NCBI RefSeq assembly: GCF_026191375.1
Contig: NZ_JAODTL010000049.1
Coordinates: forward strand, 1 to 60,667
Source of the DNA: Marinomonas pontica
Lineage (GTDB): Bacteria; Pseudomonadota; Gammaproteobacteria; Pseudomonadales; Marinomonadaceae
Reading direction: 5' to 3'
DNA length: 60,667 bases
Shown here: one piece after another, positions 11,212 to 18,536 of the stretch
How the letters are laid out: every line of letters begins with the position of its first letter
Position numbering within the stretch: position 1 is the stretch's first letter
Notes under the pieces: model-generated
What the model saw: only the letters and a program-made list of their open reading frames with translations
What the model was told of the DNA's origin: nothing
Databases searched by the model: none
Position numbers and translations under genes: made by a program

Positions 11212-11529
11212 TTAATGGGGCTCCAATGTTTTGTGGACGCTGCTGCTTTGTTTGGTTTTATGCTTGTCTATTTGTCGTACCAGTTTGTCAACCATGTCGT
11301 CTATGGCGTGAAAAAGTCGATCCTCAGAAGACGCCGCCGCAAAAATATCTTTGCCAGGAAGATGTAGGCTGGCTTCTGCTTTTTGGTATTTGTTGTCTTT
11401 TAATAGGGTGACATTAACGGAAGTTATTTGGTCTGTCAGCTTGGATACTTTTTCAAGCTTTTCATTAATATGGTCTTTGATTGCTGGGGTGACGTCGATA
11501 TGGTGTCCAGAAATTTTGGTAGTGTGCAT
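11212..11529 (-). CDS. hpf: Ribosome hibernation promoting factor (short HPF/RaiA type)
   Basis: This protein binds the decoding centre of the 30S subunit in stationary phase and blocks translation. The 105-residue product has only the S30AE domain: TKISGHHIDVTPAIKDHINEKLEKV, a Val-Asn-Val-Thr-Leu strand, and AEASLHLPGKDIFAAASSEDRLFHAIDDMVDKLVRQIDKHK. There is no long C-terminal dimerisation domain, so it is a short HPF or RaiA. The start at 11529 (MHTTKISGH) is the family start. It stands alone and is not beside rpoN, where hpf usually sits, so this may be a second paralogue. Confidence 0.88.
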   Translation of the reverse strand: MHTTKISGHHIDVTPAIKDHINEKLEKVSKLTDQITSVNVTLLKDNKYQKAEASLHLPGKDIFAAASSEDRLFHAIDDMVDKLVRQIDKHKTKQSSSVHKTLEPH

Positions 11530-11759
11530 ACTACTTGCCTCCAGAGTAACGTTCGCAGGGCAGACAACAGAGTTCAAATTAAAAAAGACGACAGGTAAAT
11601 TGAAATCAATGTTGCTGTAGTTTCAGCATAGGTGGGTTTTTGAATGCTGTCAAAGTTGCCTAGATGCCTTGTCAAATATGAATGCTTTGCATGAAGGTTG
11701 TCGTGCTTATGGGTAAGGCTTTTGATAAACTGTTGTGCTAATTATGCGAAGCGAGATTT

Positions 11760-12569
11760 ATGTTGGATAACGACTATTCATTACCGATATCATTTTCAAT
11801 GGCGGCTCAGATAGGCTTAGAGGAAACCGTATTGCTGACTTTTCTAAAGCAGCAGGTGTACCTCGCTAACTCAACGCTATTGCGTGTTGAAATGAGCCGG
11901 CTGAGTGCTCAACTGCCGTTCTGGACAGTGCCGATGTTGATGCGTTTATTGGCGAATTTGCAAATTAGTCAGCTATTAAGTTTTCAGCGTCAGGAAGAAG
12001 TGATCGAAATTCAATTGGCGTCCTCTCAAAAAGTGGCGCAAGCGGTATCGCCTGCACCAGAGATAACGGCAAAAGAAGATTCATTAATGAGCAAGATGGA
12101 TCGTCTTCATAAAGCGTCTCGGGAGAAACCGGAAGAGTTTACCCCTCAGCCAAAAAGTTACCCTGCGAAACAGCCTGCTCGACAATACGATGCGCCATTT
12201 TCGCCCCCGGTTGTGAATGACCGTCGCGGCGTGACGGACTTCGATTTATATTTAGAACAGAAAGAGCGTGCTCGACAGCCAGATCAGTGGCAGCCTGAAG
12301 AGGCAACATTAGAGCAAATAGGGCAAGCGGGTATCGCCCGTGAATTTGCGTTGTCTTTGCAGACTGAGTTCTTACTCAGAATCAAAGAACAGCGCAAAAA
12401 CGTGAGAACTTGGAACAGCGAATTTTTTAAATACGTAAAACGTCAGTGGCAATACAAACAATCGGATAGGTCTTCATATGAAGGAACCTCAGGCAGTTCA
12501 AAATTTACTAAAACCTCTAGAGAACAGGTTAGCGACGCCCTCAACAACATCCACGACACAGACTGGTGA
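11760..12569 (+). CDS. DnaT-like primosomal/replication protein
   Basis: A 269-residue protein with a C-terminal DnaT-type single-strand DNA-binding domain, seen at about residues 178-235: DQWQPEEATLEQIGQAGI, REFALSLQTEFLLRIKEQ, and WNSEFFKYVKRQWQY. DnaT helps hand DnaB helicase from DnaC to PriA-marked forks. The N-terminal 100 residues look like a small helical (winged-helix-like) domain, and the middle is a Pro/Gln-rich linker. Its last 92 bases overlap the start of the next gene, a putative helicase loader, suggesting joint synthesis of a helicase-loading pair. It is divergent from hpf. Confidence 0.83.
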   Translation: MLDNDYSLPISFSMAAQIGLEETVLLTFLKQQVYLANSTLLRVEMSRLSAQLPFWTVPMLMRLLANLQISQLLSFQRQEEVIEIQLASSQKVAQAVSPAPEITAKEDSLMSKMDRLHKASREKPEEFTPQPKSYPAKQPARQYDAPFSPPVVNDRRGVTDFDLYLEQKERARQPDQWQPEEATLEQIGQAGIAREFALSLQTEFLLRIKEQRKNVRTWNSEFFKYVKRQWQYKQSDRSSYEGTSGSSKFTKTSREQVSDALNNIHDTDW

Positions 12570-13284
12570 GTATGGCGCGGCGCGAGAGTCGGGGCCGACG
12601 GAGGCTGAGCAACAAACTCGTGTTTTAGTAAATATGCTGTTTGCTCGTTTTAAGGCGATTTATACGCACAAATTTGCCTCGGCATACAGCACCACAGATG
12701 AAGTGAAATTAGCAAAACGAGAGTGGGCGATTGCTCTAAAAGGCTTTCAAGAGCCTTTGTTAGCCTACGCCGTTGAGCGAACCAAAGAAGTCCACGCTTG
12801 GCCGCCAACCATTGCGGATTTTTTAAAGTTAATTAATACCGCCTACAAAGCGTATGGCTTAGCGGATCCTCGTACTGCCTATCTTGAGGCTTGTGCTTGT
12901 CGAACGGATCCTTTGCAATATAAATGGAGTCATCCCGCGGTGTTTTTTGCGGGGTCAGACACCGGTTGGTACAAATTAAAATCGGAAGAAGAGCGAGTTA
13001 GCTGGCCGTTGTTTGAGCAAAGCTACTTAAAAGTGGTCGACCGTGTTATTGCGGGTGAACGCTTAGTGATTCCGAAGGTTATTATGATCGAAGATAAGCA
13101 GACGCTTAACGTAAAGGGCTTGGCGAGCAGAATTGCGGCTGAGTTAGGCGTAGAAGAAGAGCAAATAGTGCCCTTACTTTATTACACTCAAAAGACTCAT
13201 GGCACGGGTGTGCGTATTCGATATCGAGAAATGAGTCAGCAAGCATTGCAAAAAATGGGTTACAAAGACACTTTGCCAGAATAA
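12478..13284 (+). CDS. Lambda replication protein P-like helicase loader
   Basis: The 268-residue product resembles the Phage_lambda_P family. HAWPPTIADFLKLI (near residue 107), GLADPRTAYLEACA and HPAVFFAGSDTGWYKLKS match the family's characteristic segments, and FEQSYLKVVDRVIAGE follows. Family members load DnaB-type helicase. The gene begins inside the DnaT-like gene in another frame (92-base overlap). No usable later start exists before the conserved region except an ATG within it. No phage structural genes lie nearby, so this appears to be a chromosomal replication-restart function and not a prophage remnant. The helicase-loading role is inferred. Confidence 0.72.
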   Translation: MKEPQAVQNLLKPLENRLATPSTTSTTQTGEYGAARESGPTEAEQQTRVLVNMLFARFKAIYTHKFASAYSTTDEVKLAKREWAIALKGFQEPLLAYAVERTKEVHAWPPTIADFLKLINTAYKAYGLADPRTAYLEACACRTDPLQYKWSHPAVFFAGSDTGWYKLKSEEERVSWPLFEQSYLKVVDRVIAGERLVIPKVIMIEDKQTLNVKGLASRIAAELGVEEEQIVPLLYYTQKTHGTGVRIRYREMSQQALQKMGYKDTLPE

Positions 13285-13345
13285 TGGGGTGTCTTTCTGT
13301 TTGTTATATAACATAATTTGGTAAATAGCAGGATGCTGTGTGCGA

Positions 13346-13370
13346 GACCTCACCTTATTAAGGTGAGGTC
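13346..13370. repeat. Perfect 12-base inverted repeat before the response-regulator gene
   Basis: GACCTCACCTTA and TAAGGTGAGGTC flank a single central T. There is no T run. It lies 35 bases before the ATG of the gacA/uvrY-type gene and 62 bases after the preceding stop, so it may be an operator, an mRNA leader hairpin or the end of the upstream transcript. Confidence 0.7.
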
Positions 13371-13404
13371 GACACAATATATAGGACAGTTTGGTGAGGT
13401 TGTT

Positions 13405-14046
13405 ATGTTAAAGGTATTGATTGTTGACGACCATGATGTGGTTAGCCAAGGTATTAGTCGTGTTTTACAGGATGTAAATGGTGTGGATGTGGTTGGGGTT
13501 GTGCATTGTGGTGAAGATGCCATAGTGCAAAGTAAGACGCTGCAACCGGATATTGTGCTGATGGATGTCCATATGCCGGGCATTGGTGGATTGGGAGCAA
13601 CAAAAGAAATTAAACGTCTCTTCCCTAGAATTAAAATCATCGCGTTGTCGGCGTTAGAAGACAATTTGTACCCAGTGAAATTGCTTGAAGCTGGCGCATC
13701 AGGTTATTTGACAAAAGGGACAAAAACCTCAGAGATTTTAGAAGCATTAGAGGCTGTCTCCAAAGGTGAGCATTATATTTCTAAAAGCGTTGCCCAGCGA
13801 ATGGCGCTGTCTAAATTTTCAATAGATGGCGAAGGCTCGCCTCTAGGGCAGTTGTCTGATCGAGAATTGCAGGTTGCTCAGATGATCATCGATTGTAAAA
13901 AATCCAATGAAATCGCCGAGCTACTTAATGTGAGCCCTAAAACAGTGAGTACATACCGTACTCGAATTTTTTCCAAATTAAGTATTGATAGTGACGTTGA
14001 GCTGATTCATTTGGCCATCCGTTATAATGTGCTTGGTATGGGGTAG
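13405..14046 (+). CDS. gacA: GacA/UvrY-family two-component response regulator
   Basis: A 213-residue NarL-type regulator. The receiver domain (about 1-120) has the acidic pair in LIVDDHDVV, the phospho-acceptor Asp in DIVLMDVHMPG and the Thr/Ser-Lys switch region near SGYLTKGTKTSEI. The C-terminal LuxR helix-turn-helix follows: LSDRELQVAQMIIDC, EIAELLNVSPKTVSTYRTRIFSKL. GacA/UvrY with sensor GacS/BarA drives small RNAs that sequester CsrA. The start at 13405 has GTGAGG upstream. It is followed by uvrC and pgsA, as in Escherichia coli and Pseudomonas, which supports the orthology. The sensor gene is not in the window. Confidence 0.92.
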   Translation: MLKVLIVDDHDVVSQGISRVLQDVNGVDVVGVVHCGEDAIVQSKTLQPDIVLMDVHMPGIGGLGATKEIKRLFPRIKIIALSALEDNLYPVKLLEAGASGYLTKGTKTSEILEALEAVSKGEHYISKSVAQRMALSKFSIDGEGSPLGQLSDRELQVAQMIIDCKKSNEIAELLNVSPKTVSTYRTRIFSKLSIDSDVELIHLAIRYNVLGMG

Positions 14047-14064
14047 GCGAAGAACGAGGTTTGT

Positions 14065-15888
14065 TTGAGCCATTCAGAATTTGATCCAAAGCATTTTGTT
14101 AGCAATCTAACCACACGTCCGGGCGTTTATCGCATGTACGACGTGAAGGGTGAGTTGCTTTATGTGGGTAAGGCAAAGAATCTTAAAAATCGTGTCGCGA
14201 GCTACTTTCGCGTCACCGGATTGACGACGAAAACCATGGCCTTGGTAAGTCGTATTCACACCATAGAAATTGCAGTAACCAAAAGCGAAACAGAAGCTTT
14301 GCTTTTGGAGCAAACGCTGATTAAGCAACATCGTCCTCCGTATAACATTCTTTTGCGCGACGATAAATCCTACCCTTACATTCTGTTGTCGAACCACCCA
14401 CACCCAGCCTTATTGTTTCGTCGTGGCGATAAAACGGATAAGGGAACGCTTTACGGTCCTTTTCCAAGTGGCAGTGCAGTTAAAGAGAGTTTAAACACCA
14501 TGCAGAAGGTGTTTAAAGTGCGTCAGTGTGAAGACAGCACCTACTCGAATCGCTCCCGCCCATGTTTGCAGTATCAGATTAAACGTTGCTCTGGGCCTTG
14601 TGTGGGTCTGATCAGTGACGAGCAATATGATTTAGACGTGCGTCACGCGCGTATGTTTTTACAAGGGAAAGACCAAGAACTGACGGCTGAAATCACTGCT
14701 CAAATGAGCGCGGCCGCCGCAGACATGGAGTTTGAGCGAGCCGCTGAATTGCGCGATCAAATTATTCAGCTGAAACACATTCAAGAACAACAGCATGTAT
14801 ACGGACAAACGGGAGACGCTGATGTGCTTGCGTCTATTATTCAGCCCGGCGGTTTGTGTGTGCATGTGATGATGGTGCGCAAAGGTAAAGTCGTTGGCAG
14901 TAAAAGTCACTACCCTAAAATGCCGATCGAAATCAGTGAAGGCGAGTTATTATCGTCTTTTATTGCGCAATTTTATCTGGGTGGTATTCAAGAGTTACCT
15001 AAGACGCTTATCATTAGTCATGAACTAGAAGACAGTGATGCGCTGGTGGAAGGTATTTTTGAAACCACGCAGAAAAAAATAGAAGTGCTAAGCAATGTCA
15101 GAGGTCAGCGAGCTCGTTGGCTGGATTTGGCAAAGTTGAATGCGGAGCAGGGTTTGCAGGCGCGTTTGTCAGATAAACGCAATCATTTTAGTCGTATTAC
15201 AGCGCTGCAAAAACTATTGGGTTTTCCTGAAGCGCCTAAACACATGGAGTGTTTTGATATTAGTCATTCCAGTGGTGAGGCAACGGTGGCTTCATGTGTG
15301 GTATTCGGGCCTGACGGACCAGATAAAAAACGCTATCGATCATTTAACATTGAAGGTGTTGAACCGGGTGATGACTATGGTGCCATGAAACAAGCCCTGA
15401 CGCGTCGTTATAAGCGTGTCAAAAGTGGCGAGTTAGAAGCACCTGATGTGTTATTGATTGACGGTGGTAAAGGTCAGCTAACGCAAGCGGAAAATGTACT
15501 AAAAGAATTGGGACTGGTGAATATTTTTTTACTGGGGGTCGCAAAAGGCGATACCCGTAAGCCGGGTCTAGAAACCTTGTACATTGGTTCGAAAGAAGAC
15601 GAAGTGGTATTGCCACCAGATTCTGCGGCGTTGCATTTGATTCAGCACATACGGGATGAAGCGCATCGCTTTGCTGTAAAGAGCCATAGACGTAGACGAG
15701 ATAAAAAACGTCGTCATTCAGTATTGGAAGACATTCCGGGTATTGGGCCGAATCGTCGTAAAGAGTTGTTGACGGCCTTTGGTGGCTATCAAGAGTTGCT
15801 GTCAGCCAGTCAGGAAGACATTGCTAAAGTGAAAGGCATTAGTGCGAAAAAGGCCGAAGAAATTTATCTCTACCTTCATAAAAGTTAA
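14065..15888 (+). CDS. uvrC: Excinuclease ABC subunit C
   Basis: UvrC makes both incisions in nucleotide excision repair. In 607 residues it shows the N-terminal GIY-YIG nuclease (PGVYRMYDVKGELLYVGKAKNLKNRV is the core), a cysteine-rich patch (RPCLQYQIKRCSGPC), the UVR domain (FERAAELRDQI) that contacts UvrB, and the RNase H-like nuclease with MECFDISHSSGE and LLIDGGKGQL. The C-terminal helix-hairpin-helix pair includes DIPGIGPNRRKELL. TTG at 14065 is the start, with ACGAGGT upstream. It begins 18 bases after gacA; UvrB is encoded at 41 kb. Confidence 0.95.
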   Translation: MSHSEFDPKHFVSNLTTRPGVYRMYDVKGELLYVGKAKNLKNRVASYFRVTGLTTKTMALVSRIHTIEIAVTKSETEALLLEQTLIKQHRPPYNILLRDDKSYPYILLSNHPHPALLFRRGDKTDKGTLYGPFPSGSAVKESLNTMQKVFKVRQCEDSTYSNRSRPCLQYQIKRCSGPCVGLISDEQYDLDVRHARMFLQGKDQELTAEITAQMSAAAADMEFERAAELRDQIIQLKHIQEQQHVYGQTGDADVLASIIQPGGLCVHVMMVRKGKVVGSKSHYPKMPIEISEGELLSSFIAQFYLGGIQELPKTLIISHELEDSDALVEGIFETTQKKIEVLSNVRGQRARWLDLAKLNAEQGLQARLSDKRNHFSRITALQKLLGFPEAPKHMECFDISHSSGEATVASCVVFGPDGPDKKRYRSFNIEGVEPGDDYGAMKQALTRRYKRVKSGELEAPDVLLIDGGKGQLTQAENVLKELGLVNIFLLGVAKGDTRKPGLETLYIGSKEDEVVLPPDSAALHLIQHIRDEAHRFAVKSHRRRRDKKRRHSVLEDIPGIGPNRRKELLTAFGGYQELLSASQEDIAKVKGISAKKAEEIYLYLHKS

Positions 15889-15933
15889 GCTTGGCTGAGT
15901 GTTGGTGCACTTGGCGTAATTATTAGGAATAAG

Positions 15934-16494
15934 ATGAACATACCGAATATATTGACTTCCGTGCGGATTTTTATGATCCCTGTTTTGGTTGTAATTTACT
16001 ATTTGCCATGGGAAGGGCGTTACCATACTTGTGCTGTTATTTTTGCGTTGGCGGCCATCACAGATTGGTTGGATGGGTACTTGGCGAGAAAGTTAAATCA
16101 AACCTCAGCCTTCGGTGCTTTTTTTGACCCTGTGGCGGATAAGCTGATGGTGTCGATTGCTTTGGTTTTGCTGGTCGCGAGTTACGCCAACCCGTTGTTG
16201 ACGTTAGCCAGTGCCGTTATTGTAGGGCGAGAGATCGTTATTTCGGCCTTGCGTGAATGGATGGCGGAAATGGGTAAGCGTGCCAGTGTTGCCGTGTCCT
16301 ATATTGGTAAGCTAAAAACCACCATGCAAATGTTAGCGATTTTTATATTACTAGGAAGCCGTCCAGACACGCTGGTGGCTCATATTGGTGAGGTGGTATT
16401 AATTGCTGCGGCCTTATTAACGCTTTGGTCTATGTACATTTATCTAAAAGCCGCATGGCCAGAACTCATGTCCAAAGAGTCGAACAAAAACTAA
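15934..16494 (+). CDS. pgsA: CDP-diacylglycerol-glycerol-3-phosphate 3-phosphatidyltransferase
   Basis: This inner-membrane enzyme makes phosphatidylglycerol phosphate, the committed step towards phosphatidylglycerol and cardiolipin. The 186 residues carry about five hydrophobic helices. The CDP-alcohol phosphotransferase signature spans TDWLDGYLAR...GAFFDPVADK, with all its catalytic aspartates in place. The start NIPNILTSVRI is the family start, with AGGAATAAG upstream. It follows uvrC and precedes three tRNA genes, the Escherichia coli order. Confidence 0.94.
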   Translation: MNIPNILTSVRIFMIPVLVVIYYLPWEGRYHTCAVIFALAAITDWLDGYLARKLNQTSAFGAFFDPVADKLMVSIALVLLVASYANPLLTLASAVIVGREIVISALREWMAEMGKRASVAVSYIGKLKTTMQMLAIFILLGSRPDTLVAHIGEVVLIAAALLTLWSMYIYLKAAWPELMSKESNKN

Positions 16495-16543
16495 ACAGAT
16501 TTGAAAAAAGTGCCTAAGTTAGTTATTTATTTGGATTTTTTCC

Positions 16544-16571
16544 TTGACGTGAAAGCTCAAATACATAGAAT
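16544..16571 (+). promoter_or_regulatory. Promoter of the tRNA-Gly-Cys-Leu cluster
   Basis: TTGACG (16544-16549), 16 bases, TAGAAT (16566-16571), then a G/C-rich discriminator (GGCACCG). The predicted start lies a few bases before the first tRNA. G/C-rich discriminators are typical of stable-RNA promoters under stringent control. Confidence 0.72.
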
Positions 16572-16590
16572 AGGCACCGTCTTTTGAGAC

Positions 16591-16665
16591 GCGGGAATAG
16601 CTCAGTGGTAGAGCACAACCTTGCCAAGGTTGGGGTCGCGAGTTCGAGCCTCGTTTCCCGCTCCA
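16591..16665 (+). tRNA. tRNA-Gly (GCC)
   Basis: A cloverleaf with acceptor GCGGGAA/TTCCCGC, anticodon stem CAACC/GGTTG around loop TTGCCAA (anticodon GCC), a T loop containing TTCGAGC, and an encoded CCA end. It is the first of three tRNA genes after pgsA, equivalent to glyW in Escherichia coli. Confidence 0.97.
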
Positions 16666-16687
16666 TTCAAAAGATAATCTGATAGAA

Positions 16688-16761
16688 GGCCGGATGGCAG
16701 AGTGGTCATGCAGCGGACTGCAACTCCGTGAACGCCGGTTCGATTCCGACTCCGGCCTCCA
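16688..16761 (+). tRNA. tRNA-Cys (GCA)
   Basis: Acceptor GGCCGGA/TCCGGCC, anticodon stem GCGGA/TCCGT around CTGCAAC (anticodon GCA), and an encoded CCA. It lies 22 bases after tRNA-Gly, in the position of Escherichia coli cysT. Confidence 0.96.
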
Positions 16762-16772
16762 ATGTCAGATAT

Positions 16773-16859
16773 GCCCGGGTGGTGAAATTGGTAGACACAC
16801 AAGACTTAAAATCTTGCGCTTTAACGAGCGTACCGGTTCGATTCCGGTCCCGGGCACCA
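16773..16859 (+). tRNA. tRNA-Leu (TAA)
   Basis: An 87-base class II tRNA with acceptor GCCCGGG/CCCGGGC, anticodon stem CAAGA/TCTTG around CTTAAAA (anticodon TAA), a long variable arm and an encoded ACCA. It is in the position of Escherichia coli leuZ. Confidence 0.97.
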
Positions 16860-16969
16860 TTTATGGTGCCTTTTTTTATGCCTGAAATTTATAAACTCTC
16901 TTCTGATTTACTCCTTTAAAGTACCTTTTGTTTTTCTCTTTTTGTCAATTTTCATGTTGCTTCGTGTTT

Positions 16970-17167
16970 TTAGAAAGTTTCATTTTCTGAGTGAACCGAC
17001 ACCGAGGTTGAGCCGTCGAAGGCTGTGTCGATGTTGAAGGTGATCGGCCGGCAGCAGACTTGGCAGTCTTCTATGTATTCTTGGCTTTCGTCCAGAGTTT
17101 CAATAATGACTTCAATGCTCTCGCCGCAGTATGGGCAAGTGATGTCTTTTTCAATGATTTCGTTCAT
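16970..17167 (-). CDS. CPXCG-motif cysteine-rich small protein
   Basis: A 65-residue protein of the CPXCG family. The N-terminal ITCPYCGESIEV and the later DCQVCCRPI give two cysteine pairs that look like a small zinc ribbon. An acidic middle (ETLDESQEYIED) is typical of the family. Its function is unknown. It is monocistronic, convergent with the tRNA cluster and divergent from the following lipoprotein gene. Confidence 0.85.
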   Translation of the reverse strand: MNEIIEKDITCPYCGESIEVIIETLDESQEYIEDCQVCCRPITFNIDTAFDGSTSVSVHSENETF

Positions 17168-17344
17168 GGTGTGCCTCTTACTTCTCTTTTGTTGCTTTGC
17201 TTTTTTGGCCTCTATGATTAGATCATAGACGAGGCTGGGTTTATTGGTTTGTCTTTTGGTGGAATATTCATACTTTTATCAATCTGCTTTCGTGGTCTTT
17301 GTGTAAGACTGTTATTATTTAAGCTTCTAAGGTGAGGTGCTGTG

Positions 17345-17782
17345 ATGATCAATTCTATTAAATGCTTGTCTGTATTGGTGTTACCTGTGCTGTTGCTTGG
17401 CTGTTCTACTGGGTCTCACGTCGTGACGGGGCAGCAGATGCCAGAGCTTGAGGTGGAGCAGGTGACGATCTTTGAGGAGGCGCCTGCGTTTGACTATAAA
17501 GTGATTGGCACGGTGAGGGCGTCCAGTGATGGTGGCTTTACGGAAGAGTCCAGAAAAGAGAAAGCCGTTCAAGAGTTGAAAGAACAAGCCGCCAAGATTG
17601 GTGCGAATGGCGTGATATTGGACGATGTTACTCAGTTGTCTTTTCGGCGTTTAGGCACCGGTGTGGGAGTTGCCGTCAGCAGTGCGGGTGGTGTTGGTAC
17701 ATCAATTGGTTCGAGCTTTTCTTTTCCAACTGCAGAGGTGACAGGAACGGCGATTCATTATGAGTTGTCAGCTGAAAAGTAA
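17345..17782 (+). CDS. Putative lipoprotein of unknown function
   Basis: The 145-residue product has a lipoprotein signal peptide: a hydrophobic core ending LLLGCS, with Cys near residue 20 as the lipidation site. The mature part contains YKVIGTVRASSDGG and a helix followed by AAKIGANGVILDDV, a pattern shared by several small envelope proteins (YbjQ- or RcsF-like folds). It ends with a Gly/Ser-rich stretch. The ATG at 17345 is preferred, with GGTGAGG seven bases upstream. Its role is not identifiable from sequence. Confidence 0.75.
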   Translation: MINSIKCLSVLVLPVLLLGCSTGSHVVTGQQMPELEVEQVTIFEEAPAFDYKVIGTVRASSDGGFTEESRKEKAVQELKEQAAKIGANGVILDDVTQLSFRRLGTGVGVAVSSAGGVGTSIGSSFSFPTAEVTGTAIHYELSAEK

Positions 17783-17886
17783 TGGCATTTTATGCTGCGC
17801 TATATAAGGGTTTTTGCGGCCTTGTGATATTATTTTTTGAATTGTGCATTTTTAAGTAAATGATCGAAACTGGGTGAGAGTGTGGT

Positions 17887-18318
17887 ATGTCGGGATTAGA
17901 AGAAAAGGCAAAAGGTCGTCTTACGACTAGGACGGTGGCGATGCCGGGGGATACTAATCCTGCGGGTGATATTTTTGGTGGTTGGGTTGTGTCTCAAATG
18001 GATATCGCGGCAGGGATTTGTGCAGGGCAGCGCGCGCAGTCTCGTGTGGTGACGGTAGCCTTGGATGGGATGAGTTTTATCCGTCCTGTAAAAGTTGGCG
18101 ACATTTTGGGGGTGTATACCAGGGTTGAATCCGTTGGTCGTACTTCCATGAATATCCTAGTGGAAGCATGGGTTCGCCGCGGCCGAATTGGCCAGCGCGA
18201 AAAAGTAACGGAAGGTATGTTCAAGTTTGTTGCGATTGATGAGAGTGGCGCATCGACGCCGATCCCAAAAGAAGAAGATTTACCAGATTATGTGCTGCAT
18301 GGATTTGACGATTATTAA
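17887..18318 (+). CDS. YciA-like acyl-CoA thioesterase
   Basis: A 143-residue hot-dog-fold protein. TVAMPGDTNPAGDIFGGWVVSQMDIAAG contains the Asn/Asp and Gly-Gly segment of the YciA/acyl-CoA hydrolase active site, and VTVALDGMSFIRPVKVGD is the second conserved block. Members hydrolyse acyl-CoA to free acid and CoA. It begins about 100 bases after the lipoprotein gene and ends just before a terminator. Confidence 0.9.
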   Translation: MSGLEEKAKGRLTTRTVAMPGDTNPAGDIFGGWVVSQMDIAAGICAGQRAQSRVVTVALDGMSFIRPVKVGDILGVYTRVESVGRTSMNILVEAWVRRGRIGQREKVTEGMFKFVAIDESGASTPIPKEEDLPDYVLHGFDDY

Positions 18319-18338
18319 CCTGAAGGAAAATTGAGAGC

Positions 18339-18371
18339 AAAAAAAGCGCTTACCGAAGTAAGCGCTTTTTT
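18339..18371. terminator. Bidirectional terminator between the thioesterase and tRNA-Leu(CAA) genes
   Basis: AAAAAAGCGCTTAC and GTAAGCGCTTTTTT form a 14-pair stem around a CGAA tetraloop. A and T runs on both sides make it usable from either direction. Confidence 0.88.
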
Positions 18372-18376
18372 AATGT

Positions 18377-18461
18377 TGGTACCAGTAGGCGGACTCGAAC
18401 CGCCACACCCGAAGGCAACGGATTTTGAATCCGTCGTGTCTACCAATTCCACCACACTGGC
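18377..18461 (-). tRNA. tRNA-Leu (CAA)
   Basis: An 85-base class II tRNA on the minus strand. Anticodon stem ACGGA/TCCGT surrounds TTCAAAA (anticodon CAA). It has a long variable arm, a TTCGAGT T loop and an encoded CCA. Acceptor GCCAGTG pairs with TACTGGT using two G-T pairs. Confidence 0.95.
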
Positions 18462-18480
18462 CTTGAAAAAGGTGAAACGT

Positions 18481-18508
18481 ATTCTATGTTTTTTTCTAAG
18501 AGTGTCAA
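18481..18508 (-). promoter_or_regulatory. Promoter of tRNA-Leu(CAA)
   Basis: On the minus strand, TTGACA (18503-18508), a 16-base spacer and TAGAAT (18481-18486) lie just upstream of the tRNA, in the gap after the EAL-HDOD gene. Confidence 0.72.
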
Positions 18509-18536
18509 TCGTTTAAGTGAAAAATAAATGTTTTTT

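Noticed and set aside
11115..11411. Plus-strand open frames over the hpf gene
   Set aside because: They are antisense to a well-supported S30AE-domain protein and have no coding features of their own.
11760..13284. Prophage remnant around the lambda P-like gene
   Set aside because: No capsid, tail, lysis or integrase genes lie nearby, and the neighbours are core genes with core-like composition.
16602..16919. Open frames running through the tRNA cluster
   Set aside because: They are read through three clear tRNA genes and have no protein-family features.
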